Origin: JAOEGB01 sp041262585
GTDB taxonomy: Bacteria > Actinomycetota > Actinomycetes > Streptosporangiales > Streptosporangiaceae
DNA length: 64,000 nucleotides
Assembly: GCF_041262585.1 (NCBI RefSeq)
Contig: NZ_JBGCBZ010000002.1
Coordinates: 124,001 to 188,000 of the forward strand
Reading direction: 5' to 3'
Shown here one piece after another: positions 16,102 through 24,308 of this stretch. Both the position numbers and the translations under genes were made by a program. Position 1 is the stretch's first letter; every line of letters starts with the position of its first letter. The notes beneath the pieces were generated by a model. The model ran no database searches. It was not told where the DNA came from and worked only from the letters and a program-made list of their open reading frames with translations.

Positions 16102-16319
16102 GCGTGATCATGCACATGTTCCCGCACGCACCGTCCTGCCTGGCGCTTTGTGCGGCGTGACCATGCATGACGAGAGTGCGCCCGACGGATGGACACCGCA
16201 TGATCACAAACGGTGTCGGCACTGATCAGACCGCGTACGGCGGAATCCATGCATGATCACGATCCGGGAAACCCCACGTCCCCGAGCTTCCCGGGAAACC
16301 CTGCATGATCACGGCGACG
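16102..16319. repeat. Right copy of the ~218-bp inverted repeat
   Basis: This is the reverse-complement partner of 11345-11563. Its core runs from GTGATCATGCA (16104) to TGCATGATCAC (16312). Mismatches are scattered, with the ends and the words CCGTACGCGGTCTGATCA and AAAGCGCCAGGCAGGACGG preserved in both copies. It lies just downstream of the phosphatase gene. Confidence 0.8.
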
Positions 16320-16364
16320 GGTTACCTGACCGGCTCTCCAGTCGCTCTCTAGTGCTCGGAGCGG

Positions 16365-17072
16365 TCAGTTGCTCGGAGCGGTGCCCTCCACGAGTCCGTA
16401 CTTGATGGCCGTGACCACGGCGGCCGTGCGGTTGGTCGCACCGAGCTTCAGCAGCAGGCTGCTCACCAGGCGCTTCGCGCCATGCTCGGAGATCCTCATG
16501 CGGGTGGCGATCTGCCGGTTGCTCAGCCCGTGGGCGAGATGGGCCAGCGCCTCCTGCTCCCGGAAGGTGAGCCGCGCGGAGCCGAGCGCGAGAGCCGTAC
16601 CCCGTCCACGGCCGCGGCCGATCAGCATCCGCCCGAGATCAGCCGGGAGCGGCATCTCTCCCGACGCGAGCTGCACCAGAGCCCGCTCAAGGGCGTCGGC
16701 CTTCAGCTTCTGCCGGATGAGATAGCCGTCGGCAGGGCTCGCGGCGACGTCGAACCCGACCGAGACCTCATGTTCGTCGATCAGCAGCAACGTCCTCGGG
16801 ACGGCGCCGTCCCGCCCGTCCCGCCCGTCCCGCCCGTCCTGTCCGTCCCGCCCGTCCGGCCTGTTCGCCGTGAGGTCGACGTCGGCCATGCTGTCCGGTG
16901 TCGACAGGACCACGTCGGCCTGCGTATGCTCCAGCACCCGATGCAGCTCACGCACATCGCCGGGGTATTCCGCCTTGATGGCGAGAGAAAGCGTCGGAAG
17001 CAACGTCTGTAAACCTAGGCGTAACAACTCGTCATTGATGAACACCACGACATGAACAATGGGGAGGTCCAC
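16365..17072 (-). CDS. LuxR/NarL-type transcriptional regulator with atypical receiver
   Basis: This 235-residue protein starts at a GTG preceded by GGAGG. The C-terminal ~65 residues form a LuxR helix-turn-helix: LTFREQEALAHLAHGLSNRQ, then IATRMRISEHGAKRLVSSLL. The N-terminal ~120 residues have the pattern of a response-regulator receiver (VHVVVFINDELLRLGLQTLL), but the phosphoacceptor region reads DVVLSTPDS and lacks a clear Asp in the usual strand-end position. It may therefore act without phosphorylation. A low-complexity RDGRDGQDGRDGRDG tract (9-bp DNA repeat, about 16808-16858) interrupts the receiver. It is the only regulator next to the cluster and is a candidate pathway-specific activator. 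Confidence 0.85.
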   Translation of the reverse strand: MDLPIVHVVVFINDELLRLGLQTLLPTLSLAIKAEYPGDVRELHRVLEHTQADVVLSTPDSMADVDLTANRPDGRDGQDGRDGRDGRDGAVPRTLLLIDEHEVSVGFDVAASPADGYLIRQKLKADALERALVQLASGEMPLPADLGRMLIGRGRGRGTALALGSARLTFREQEALAHLAHGLSNRQIATRMRISEHGAKRLVSSLLLKLGATNRTAAVVTAIKYGLVEGTAPSN

Positions 17073-17275
17073 TATTTCCTCCGTGCTTTTCTTTGCATCG
17101 ATGGGTAGGCTCCTTCGGCCGGCGCGGAGACCGGCCGGGTGACGAAGCCGGCGCCAGGCGCCAGCCTGCAGTGTCGAATGATCGAGCCTCCGGCCGACAC
17201 GCGGATGCCCGAAGGGGTCAGGAGCCTTTCCGCAGGCGCTCCGGTGACGAGCCGCCCAACGGTGACAATCACCAC
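17072..17275 (-). CDS. Possible 67-residue protein coupled to the LuxR gene
   Basis: An open frame from a GTG at 17275 ends in a TAG whose last base is the first base of the LuxR GTG start. The protein begins VIVTVGRLVTGAPAERLL and is basic at the end (MQRKARRK). It matches no family recognised here. The overlap with a real gene favours translation, but the length is short and codon use only moderately supports it. Another short frame (17269-17532) ends overlapping its start. Confidence 0.25.
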   Translation of the reverse strand: MVIVTVGRLVTGAPAERLLTPSGIRVSAGGSIIRHCRLAPGAGFVTRPVSAPAEGAYPSMQRKARRK

Positions 17276-17840
17276 GCGTGCCGCACGATCACGTCGTGGA
17301 AGGCCGCGTGGCCGGTCATCGAGATGCCCTGGCCGCCAGAACAGGCTCGCGAAGTCCCGTTCTCGCAGGGCATCGAGTAAATGAAGTGCCTTCGACCGTC
17401 AGGTCGCGCCCGCCGCGCCATTGTGACCACCGGAGTGCAACTCCGGCACGTCCGTCGCAAAGCCAAATCGGCTCGCCGAGAAACTCTTCCCGCAACGGCC
17501 CCCCTCAAGGACAGCCAGATCGTGTACATCACAGCCCGCTAGCGAATGGCAGCTGTTAGTAAGTAAGGCTTCCTATCGATGCGGTGGAGGCTACCGGCGC
17601 GCCAGCGGAGCAGTCAAGGGTGCAGTGAGCCGCCCCATTTACTGCCAGGCCGTACGCACCCGTCTCTATCTGGGAATTCAGCTACATGAATATAGCCGGA
17701 CCGCTTGGCGGCATCACGATGTCCTGCTGTGGGTCCATGCGCACGCCTCCCAGCATTTGGAACGTGTCGGTTCAGCCGCCCGCGTTCAACCCTCCCGGGC
17801 GTCACGTCCGTGGGGTCCATACGCACGGGTGCGGGGGGTG
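17276..17840. other. Gene-poor stretch
   Basis: About 560 bases without a convincing gene. A minus-strand frame ending at 17269 has no clear ribosome site or family match. An AT-richer patch near 17545-17580 (GTTAGTAAGTAAGGC) could hold a promoter. Confidence 0.35.
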
Positions 17841-18233
17841 TCACCCCACGCCGCTGATCTTCTCGGGCTTGATGACGAAGATGACGCGCACCTGGTCGCG
17901 CCCGCCGTACCAGGGGTACGGCTTGCCCAGGTATTTCTGGGCGAGCATCTCGATATGGTCCACCGCGCCCTTGGTGGTCACGTCGACCACCCGGCCGCGC
18001 ACCTGGAAGTAACGCGAAGGATTGTCCGGGTGCGATATGGCGACCGCCACGCGCGGGTCTCGCTCGATGTTCCGGGTCTTCACGTGGCTCTGCACGCTGT
18101 TGATGAGGACATGCTCGCCATCGGTGTCCACCCAGGTCTGGGTCACCTGGGGCGAACCGTCGGACATCAACGTGGCGAGGTAGCAGATACTCGGCTGGCG
18201 CAGCAGGGCGATCAGTTCTTCGGTGAGTTCCAC
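17841..18233 (-). CDS. PPOX-class F420- or flavin-dependent enzyme
   Basis: This 130-residue protein has the split-barrel fold of pyridoxamine-phosphate-oxidase-like proteins. The opening ELIALLRQPSICYLATLMSD and the following QVTQTWVDTDGEHVLIN are typical, with VKTRNIERDPRVAVAI in the cofactor-binding part and YFQVRGRVVDV before the end. Small actinobacterial members bind F420 or FMN and reduce varied substrates. The ATG at 18233 gives the standard length. It is the only intact gene between the cluster and the decayed genes upstream of it. Confidence 0.85.
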   Translation of the reverse strand: MELTEELIALLRQPSICYLATLMSDGSPQVTQTWVDTDGEHVLINSVQSHVKTRNIERDPRVAVAISHPDNPSRYFQVRGRVVDVTTKGAVDHIEMLAQKYLGKPYPWYGGRDQVRVIFVIKPEKISGVG

Positions 18234-18578
18234 GGCGTTCTCTCAGCTCGCTGGTTGTCCATGGGCCGGGGGCCGGCCTCGCGGGCAGATCCGGTGAGCA
18301 CCCTGGACGGCTTCATCGCCGGACCCGGCAGGACACTTTGACTTCTCCCCCTTCGAAGGCGGACACCGCGGCGGCGGCCATCCCCCGTCCGAGTATCCCT
18401 GAGACCATGAGCAGCGCAGCACAACGCACTGGCGGTCATGCTCGTCATGACAGCCAGCGCGCAGTTCCTCCATCACATCGAGACGCTCATAGGACGGATC
18501 CCAAGAGTCTGGCCCTGCGAGGCCGCACCTCGGCGTGGGACAGCGGGGAACCCCTCAGGCAGTTGGAGACGACCGAGG
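18234..18578. other. Non-coding stretch
   Basis: About 345 bases between the PPOX gene and the thioesterase remnant. No gene is supported on either strand. It should contain the promoter of the PPOX gene. Confidence 0.35.
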
Positions 18579-18750
18579 TCACGGCGGCATCTGCTCGGTG
18601 AGGTAGAAGTGCCCACCGGGGAAGACCAGCATGTCGAAGGCCGCCGTGGTGTGCTCCTGCCAGGCCATCGCCTCGTCCAGTGTGGTGCGGGGGTCGTTGT
18701 CACCGGCGAAGGAGACGATCGGGCTGCTGATCAGACGGCCCGGCGGGGCA
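18579..18750 (-). pseudogene. 3' remnant of a type II thioesterase gene
   Basis: Read on the minus strand, this stretch encodes about 57 residues ending in a stop at 18579. They contain PIVSFAGDNDPRTT, MAWQEHTTAAF and FPGGHFYL, in the order found at the C-terminus of type II thioesterases, with the catalytic His in GGHF. The first ~180 residues, including the GxSxG nucleophile, are missing. Type II thioesterases edit stalled carrier proteins, so this could be a lost editing enzyme of a biosynthetic cluster. The fragment follows directly after the stop of the decayed MFS gene and in the same frame. Confidence 0.65.
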
Positions 18751-18779
18751 CCGGTAGTGTTCGTCTCAGCGTTCGTGCG

Positions 18780-19994
18780 TCAGGCTCCTTCCGCGTTGGG
18801 GACAAGGACGGAGGAATCCCGCTCGGGCCCGTCATCGGAGGGGACCCGGGAAGGGAGCAGGAACAGCGTGGCCACCGCGCCGACGGCGACATCCCGATGC
18901 CGAACGCCACAAGCGTCACGGCGATCGGCAGATAGCCACCTGTGGGACCGTAGACGGCCATGACGCCCAGGCTGACGCCGACGAGCACCAACCCGCTCGC
19001 CACCACCGTGCGGACGCCGAGCGCCTTGGCCGGCACGGCACAGAGCAGAGATCCCGTCATCACCGCGGCGGCCACCGGAAGCAGCGCGGCGCCCGCCTTC
19101 AGCGTGGAGTAGCCGAGGACGAGCTGGAACTGCTCAGTCAGCGCGAACAGCATGCCGTTGACCCCGAACATGAGCAGAGCCGCGGTGCCACTGGCGCCGA
19201 CGAACCTGGGGTTGCGCAGGATCGCCAGGTCACCATCGGATGTTTGGTCAGGGCCTGCCTGGCCAGGAAGAGGGCCAGGGCGACCACGCCGCCGCCGAGG
19301 CCGATGAGGGCGTCGGCCGAACTCCACCCGTCGCGAGGAACCGAGATCACGCCGTAGGTGATCGCGGTGAACGCGACGACGGACAGCACCGTGCCGACGA
19401 GGTCGATGGGGCGCGGGTTCGGGTCGGTGGACTCGGGCACCACGGCGAGCGCGCCCACCGCCGCGATGACCACGATCACCACGTTGGCGAGGAAGACCGA
19501 GCCCCACCAGAAGTGCTCGAGCAGGATGCCGCCGAGGAGCGGGCCGATGACGACGCCGAGCGAGGTGATGCCGCCCCACGCACCGATCGCCGCGGTCCGC
19601 TCCTCGGCCGGAAATACCTGGACCAGGATGGAGACAAGGTGCCCGGCATGAAGAACGAGGCGCCGAAGCCCATCACGGCGCGCGCGGCGACGAGTTGCGC
19701 GGGTTCATGTGCGAAGGCGCCGGCCGCGGAGGCGATGCCGAAGACGACGAGGCCGAACAGCAGCAGCTTCTTACGACCTAACCGGTCGGAGAGGCTGCCC
19801 GAGGTGAGCAGAAATCCGGCGAGCGCGAGCGAGTACGCGTCGACGATCCACTGCAAATCGCTCGGGGACGCGTGCAGCTCGCTCAACAGCGTCGGCAGGG
19901 CGACATTCAAGACAGTCAGGTCAATGGACACGCCGAACACGGCGAAACACAAGACGGCGAAAATCCACCACCTTCGCGGATCCCCCTGTGTCAC
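18780..19994 (-). pseudogene. Frameshifted MFS (DHA2-type) drug exporter
   Basis: The start at 19994 encodes RWWIFAVLCFAVFGVSIDLT, NVALPTLLSELHAS and GSLSDRLGRKKLLLFG, which are membrane segments 1-3 and motif A of a 14-helix DHA2/EmrB-type exporter. The reading frame then breaks near 19635 (FFMPGTL should continue SILVQVFP), near 19240 (LTKHPM should continue DLAILRNPRF) and near 18890 (GIGM should continue VAVGAVATLF). Joined across these single-base shifts, the protein is about 400 residues and ends NAEGA at 18780. Three shifts in one gene point to a true pseudogene rather than one read error. It is followed by a thioesterase remnant. Confidence 0.85.
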
Positions 19995-20083
19995 ACTTCA
20001 TCCTCCTTTAATGCCGTTCCTGACATGCCGGAGCACCGCCTGCAAGCGCGCCTCACCAACCGGCGATGTTCCACCGCTAATAA

Positions 20084-20185
20084 TCAGGCATTTCCCGCTA
20101 CCGCAGCACCTGATCCGACGTAGCGCAGGTCCGCCTGGGTCACCGTGGCCCGACGGATCTTCGATTTCATCAGAGTCAAATACAT
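20084..20185 (-). pseudogene. panD: 5' remnant of panD (aspartate 1-decarboxylase)
   Basis: The 33-residue frame begins MYLTLMKSKIRRATVTQADL, continues RYVGSG and ends after a few unrelated residues. The N-terminus matches PanD, in which the Gly-Ser bond of the YxGS motif is cleaved to form the pyruvoyl cofactor. The remaining ~100 residues are missing. A good GGAAGG ribosome site precedes the ATG. PanD makes beta-alanine from aspartate, so an extra panD near a biosynthetic cluster would have been meaningful before it decayed. The call rests on a short but distinctive match. Confidence 0.65.
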
Positions 20186-20211
20186 ATTTTTCCGCCTTCC
20201 ATAAATAGGAC

Positions 20212-20404
20212 CTAGCGGAGGCTGAGCGGCCTCGGGTCGGTCCAGACCGTGACGATGCACTCCAGACACTCCTCGCGGGTGGCCGTCGCCTCCTCGCCGG
20301 GCCCCTCGTGGATGCTCTCCTTGAGCAACTCCAGTTCGCGCACCCGGTTCAAGCATCGACTCACCCAATACGGAGTTGACTTCTAACTTCTCTCGCGTCC
20401 GCAT
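20212..20404 (-). pseudogene. Small CxxC protein, apparently frameshifted
   Basis: An ATG at 20404 with GGAGG six bases upstream opens MRTREKLEVNSVLGESMLEP. After a single-base shift near 20345 the frame continues RVRELELLKESIHE, then EECLECIVTVW and PRPLSLR before a TAG at 20212. The whole would be about 63 residues with one CxxC pair. If the shift is not real, a GTG at 20364 could start the last 50 residues. No family was recognised. Confidence 0.4.
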
Positions 20405-20874
20405 GCGATCCTCCGTCGGATGATTTCCGATATTTGTGCCGAGCGTAGGGCGCCGCACTCGACCCGGTATCCCTAATTCCCGCACCCATGGCCGCCGGCA
20501 GTCCGCCGACCGGAGGCGACGCGCTCGCACCATAGGCCGGTGATCAAACTGCGAACCGCGCACTCGACCCGGGCTTGACAAGACTATTTTCCCGGGTGAA
20601 GCCACGCCATAACAACGGCGGTCCGGAAACGCCGACGCCGAATTCATTACAAGCGTCAACCCACACGCGGTTAGGGTGCGCCAGCCGGGGACGACGAGGC
20701 CGGACTCCGCTTCGTCCCGATCACCGAGGCTGTGGGGGGCGTCCCGATCGCGCTCGCTCTCGGCGCGATCGGCGTCTGCTTCCTGCGCGGCTCGCAGCCC
20801 GCCCTGGAACCCGCCACAGGACGGTGAGCCCACGCCGTACGGTCGGCGCCATATCGGTCAGCGAGGAGGCCGAT
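20405..20874. other. Non-coding stretch with a possible gene end
   Basis: About 470 bases with no intact gene. On the plus strand the frame ending at 20827 reads VPIALALGAIGVCFLRG and could be the last membrane helix of a lost transporter. This is weak. Confidence 0.25.
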
Positions 20875-21030
20875 ATGGCGCGACCGAAACAGCACAGGCG
20901 CCAGGGGCGGGACGCGCCACGCCGACGAGGGACCCGATCACCTCAGCCCATACCCGTTGCTCATGACTGCGGCTTGGCCGAGACCTTGACAGACGGGGTC
21001 GAGAAATCACCATATAGCCACTCGTTATAA
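20875..21030 (+). CDS. Possible 51-residue basic protein
   Basis: An ATG at 20875 has GAGGAGG at good spacing. The product starts MARPKQHRRQGRDAPRRRGT and ends EKSPYSHSL. The first ~20 residues resemble the basic start of TetR-type regulators, but no helix-turn-helix follows, so it may be a truncated regulator or a chance frame. Confidence 0.3.
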   Translation: MARPKQHRRQGRDAPRRRGTRSPQPIPVAHDCGLAETLTDGVEKSPYSHSL

Positions 21031-21135
21031 CCCCAGGTAGGCACGGTCCAAGCTCTCATCACAAGCGGACTAGGCGGCCTGCGCGCGAATTTGGGCCCTT
21101 GCGTGCCCCACAAGCCGATGCTTTCCTAGGGGATC

Positions 21136-21154
21136 GTTAGGAAACCTTCCTAAC
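21136..21154. promoter_or_regulatory. 8-3-8 dyad operator candidate
   Basis: GTTAGGAA-ACC-TTCCTAAC is a perfect 8-bp inverted repeat with a three-base centre, about 140 bases before the poly-glutamate operon. The size fits a dimeric repressor site. No other gene starts nearby. Confidence 0.45.
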
Positions 21155-21295
21155 TATGCCCGGGGCGCGCACCGCACCGCCCACGACGCGGTGCGCGTCC
21201 CGGGAGTCCATGGCTTCGTGTGGCCTCGTGTGGCCCCTCGTGCCGCTCGATGGACATCACAGACCTGGCGACCTGCGGCAGCTCGGAGACCCCCC

Positions 21296-22540
21296 ATGCG
21301 GGACCGCACAAGCGTAGACCCTCGGACGAGGGCCACCGGCGACGGCACGATCGGCCGCGACTCGCAGCTCATCACCGGCGCTCCTCCGGACCCTTCTCAG
21401 GGACGTGGCGCGGTGAGTGCCCCTGGGGCGACGCGCCGGGGCGGCGTTCGACGGCTGGCGTCGTCCGTGTGGCTTCCATGGGTGTGCGGGCTCCTGGCGC
21501 TGATGACCATCGCCGGGGCGGAGCTGGTCGTCGGCGGCCGGCTCGACCCGGGGAGCCCGGTCCCGGCGATGGTGCTGAACGGCCAGCGATCATCCACGAT
21601 CTCCAAGGCCCGGCTCGTGCGCATGGTCATGCGCTTCGCCGCGCGAGACCTGGACCAGCTCGCGGACGACCTGTCGCGGGCGACCGACCCGGCCTCGTTC
21701 GGCGCGCTGCTCAGGGACTTCCAGAACAAGCGGCACAACCCGTACCGCAGCGTGTACGTCCTCGACCCGAGCGGACGCCTGCTCGCTCAGGCCGGCGGGC
21801 AACCGCACGCCGACCGTCTCTCGGTGGTGCCGACGAGCGCCGGCAGCACGGACGCGATCGACATCGACCACGTGCCGGTGATGTTGCACTACGCGCCGCT
21901 GGGCTTCGGCAAGAACGGGCGGGCGGTCGCCGTCGGCGAGTACGACCTGACCGGCCTGCGGCGCGCGGTTCACGTCAGGGGGACGGCGACGGCGTGGGTG
22001 GTCAACTCAAGAGGCGAGGTCATCTACTCGACCGCGGGTTTCACGGCGTTCCAGCAGCTCGGGACCCCGGAGCTGCGCGCCGCGGCCCTCTCGCTGGCGG
22101 GCAGGTCACAGGTGTCGCTGCTCGGTCAGGCGGGCTCGCAGCAGATCGTGGTGTCCGTGCCGATACGCGGGAGGGGCAGATGGCCCGGACCACTGTGGAG
22201 GCTGGTGATCGCGCGGAACGTCGACACCGTCGGCCTGCCGGGAAGCCACGCCCGCGACCAGGCCCTTCTCGCGGCCCTGGCGACGGCGGTGGTGACCGCC
22301 GGCACGTTCGGCTGGCTGTACGTGATCTGGCTGCGCCCGCTGCGCCGGCTGGTGCGTGACGCCGAGCGTCTCGCGGCCGGTGACCTGAGCGCCCAGGTGC
22401 AGGTCCGCCGATACGACGAGCTGGGCCTGGCCGCCCGCGCGCTCGAACGCGTCCGGATCACCCTGATCCGCGACGTCGCACCGGCCGCCGGGCCGGGCCT
22501 TGACCGGCGGCTGAGCCTGCCGCCCGGAAGGGAGTCGTGA
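21296..22540 (+). CDS. Membrane sensor-like protein with extracellular domain and HAMP
   Basis: This 414-residue protein starts at an ATG with GGAG eight bases upstream. After a ~40-residue cytoplasmic stretch comes a membrane helix (VCGLLALMTIAGAELVVGG). An extracellular region of about 220 residues follows, with PAS/Cache-like segments YRSVYVLDPSGRLLAQAGG and TAWVVNSRGEVIYSTAGF. A second helix (ALLAALATAVVTAGTFGWLY) leads to a HAMP linker (RRLVRDAERLAAGDLSAQVQ). The protein ends soon after HAMP: no kinase, cyclase or chemotaxis output domain is present. The stop overlaps the pgsB start, so it belongs to the poly-gamma-glutamate operon. It may sense an outside signal and control polymer synthesis through protein contact. 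Confidence 0.8.
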   Translation: MRDRTSVDPRTRATGDGTIGRDSQLITGAPPDPSQGRGAVSAPGATRRGGVRRLASSVWLPWVCGLLALMTIAGAELVVGGRLDPGSPVPAMVLNGQRSSTISKARLVRMVMRFAARDLDQLADDLSRATDPASFGALLRDFQNKRHNPYRSVYVLDPSGRLLAQAGGQPHADRLSVVPTSAGSTDAIDIDHVPVMLHYAPLGFGKNGRAVAVGEYDLTGLRRAVHVRGTATAWVVNSRGEVIYSTAGFTAFQQLGTPELRAAALSLAGRSQVSLLGQAGSQQIVVSVPIRGRGRWPGPLWRLVIARNVDTVGLPGSHARDQALLAALATAVVTAGTFGWLYVIWLRPLRRLVRDAERLAAGDLSAQVQVRRYDELGLAARALERVRITLIRDVAPAAGPGLDRRLSLPPGRES

Positions 22541-23742
22541 TGGTCTACTACCTGTACGGGGTCTTCGCCTTCTCAGTCGGAGCGCTGTTCGTGGCCGGTC
22601 TGGCCGAGCGCCGGGGCCACCAGCGCCACCTGGCCGAGATCCCGGTGCGCATCCTGGTCAACGGCATCCGCGGCAAGAGCTCTATCACCCGCCTGGTCGC
22701 GGGCGCGTTGCGCGCGGGAGACCTCGGCGTGGTGGCGAAGACCACGGGCACCGCCGCTCGGTTCATCCATCCGGACTCCACCGAGGAGCCGGTTTACCGC
22801 AAGTTCGGGATCGCGAACGTCGTGGAGCAGATCGGCGTCGTGCGCCGCGCCGCCGCCGCCAACCCGGACGTCCTGGTGATGGAGTGCATGGCGATCCAGC
22901 CCGCGCTGCAGGAGCTCAACCAGAAGGTGCTGGTCCGCTCCACGATCGGCGTCCTCAGCAACGTCCGTGAGGACCATCTCGAGGAGATGGGCCCCACACT
23001 GGACGACGTGGCCAGGTCGCTGGCCCGGTCGATGCCGACCGGCGGCGTCTGCGTGACCGCCGAGCGGGATCGCCGCGCGTTGCTGGAGCGCGAGGCCGCC
23101 AGGCGCGACTGCAGGCTCGTGGTGGTCGATCCGTCCGAGGTCACCGGCGACGAGCTGGCCGGTTTTCCGTACCTCGCGTTCAAGGAGAACGTGGCGATCG
23201 CCCTCGCGGTCGCCGCCGAGCTCGGCGTCGGCCGGGAGGCGGCGTTGCGGGGGATGTACGCCGCCCCGCCCGACCCGGGCGTGCCGTCGGTCGAGGACTA
23301 CCACACCGAGGACGGCACCGTACGGCTGGCGAACATCTTCGCGGCCAACGATCCGCAGTCGACCGTCATGAACTTCCGCCAGCTCGCCGCGGCCGGAAAG
23401 ATCAAGCCGCCGTTCATGACGCTGATCAACTGCCGTCCCGACCGGATCGCCCGCAACGCCCAGATGAGCCGCCTCGTGGCCGAGCTCGACACCGACATCC
23501 TCGTCCTCATCGGGCATCCGACCAAGTCGGCGTTGGACGCGGTCCCGGCGGACTGGCAGGGCCGCGTCCTGGACCTCGGTGGGCCGGACCGGGATCCCGC
23601 CGACATCTGGCACAACATCACGAGACACGTCACCGGCAACACCTCGCTGATCGCGATCGGCAACATCCACGGTCAGGGCGAGCGGCTGCTGGAGCATCTC
23701 GAATCCCTTCGCCACCTGCCCACACCCCTGGAGGCACGGTGA
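22540..23742 (+). CDS. pgsB: Poly-gamma-glutamate synthase subunit PgsB/CapB
   Basis: This 400-residue protein is the ATP-dependent amide ligase of poly-gamma-glutamate synthesis, related to Mur ligases. A membrane anchor (LYGVFAFSVGALFVAGLA) precedes the P-loop RILVNGIRGKSSITRLVAG. Further signatures are KTTGTAARFIHPD, MECMAIQPALQ, LSNVREDHLEEMGPT and NIFAANDPQSTVMN. The ATG at 22540 (or GTG at 22537) overlaps the sensor stop; GGAAGGGAG precedes both. It activates the gamma-carboxyl of the growing chain as phosphate and adds glutamate, working with PgsC in the membrane. Confidence 0.93.
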   Translation: MVYYLYGVFAFSVGALFVAGLAERRGHQRHLAEIPVRILVNGIRGKSSITRLVAGALRAGDLGVVAKTTGTAARFIHPDSTEEPVYRKFGIANVVEQIGVVRRAAAANPDVLVMECMAIQPALQELNQKVLVRSTIGVLSNVREDHLEEMGPTLDDVARSLARSMPTGGVCVTAERDRRALLEREAARRDCRLVVVDPSEVTGDELAGFPYLAFKENVAIALAVAAELGVGREAALRGMYAAPPDPGVPSVEDYHTEDGTVRLANIFAANDPQSTVMNFRQLAAAGKIKPPFMTLINCRPDRIARNAQMSRLVAELDTDILVLIGHPTKSALDAVPADWQGRVLDLGGPDRDPADIWHNITRHVTGNTSLIAIGNIHGQGERLLEHLESLRHLPTPLEAR

Positions 23743-24224
23743 TCCCCTCCCTGCCGACCGACCTGCCCGCCGAAGCCGCCACGCTGGGCCTGGCCATCGG
23801 GCTGCTGTTCGGGCTGTGCTGCTACCTGCTCACCAACCTGTCCCCCGGAGGGATGATCACCCCGGCCTGGCTGGCGATCACCCTGCTGGAGGACTGGCGC
23901 CGGATCGCCATGATCATCGCGATCACCGTGCTGACCTGGGGCGGAGCCGTGGCCGCACGCAAGGTGATCATCCTGTACGGCAAGCGGCTGTTCGCCGGCG
24001 TCGTCATGCTCGGCGTGCTGCTGCAGATGACGCTCTCGCTGTTCCTGATAAGGGAACATCCGCTGCTGTTCGGCTACCAGACGCTCGGCTTCATCGTGCC
24101 GGGGCTCATCGCCTACCAGTTCCTCCGGCAGCCTGTTGTGGCGACCGCGACCGCCGCCCTCACCGTCACCGGGCTTACCTATGCCGTCCTGGTCGGCGGA
24201 CTCCTGCTGTTCCTGCCCTGGTGA
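23739..24224 (+). CDS. pgsC: Poly-gamma-glutamate synthase membrane subunit PgsC/CapC
   Basis: This 161-residue protein has four to five membrane helices and matches PgsC/CapC in size and pattern: LGLAIGLLFGLCCYLLTNLS, then GGMITPAWLAITL, RLFAGVVMLGVLLQM and a C-terminal hydrophobic end. The GTG start overlaps the pgsB stop. PgsB and PgsC form the minimal synthase complex. The usual third gene, pgsA/capA, is not next to it; an NlpC/P60 gene occupies that position. Confidence 0.92.
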   Translation: MIPSLPTDLPAEAATLGLAIGLLFGLCCYLLTNLSPGGMITPAWLAITLLEDWRRIAMIIAITVLTWGGAVAARKVIILYGKRLFAGVVMLGVLLQMTLSLFLIREHPLLFGYQTLGFIVPGLIAYQFLRQPVVATATAALTVTGLTYAVLVGGLLLFLPW

Positions 24225-24308
24225 CGTCCGCGGAACCTCAAGAACTTCGAGGACCTCAAGGACATCAAGGACATCAAGGGCGTTCCGAATCGGTGAGGCG
24301 AAGGACCG

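Noticed and set aside
11345..16319. The repeated TGATCA words considered as a CRISPR array
   Set aside because: Spacing is irregular, spacers are similar between the two copies, and no cas genes are present.
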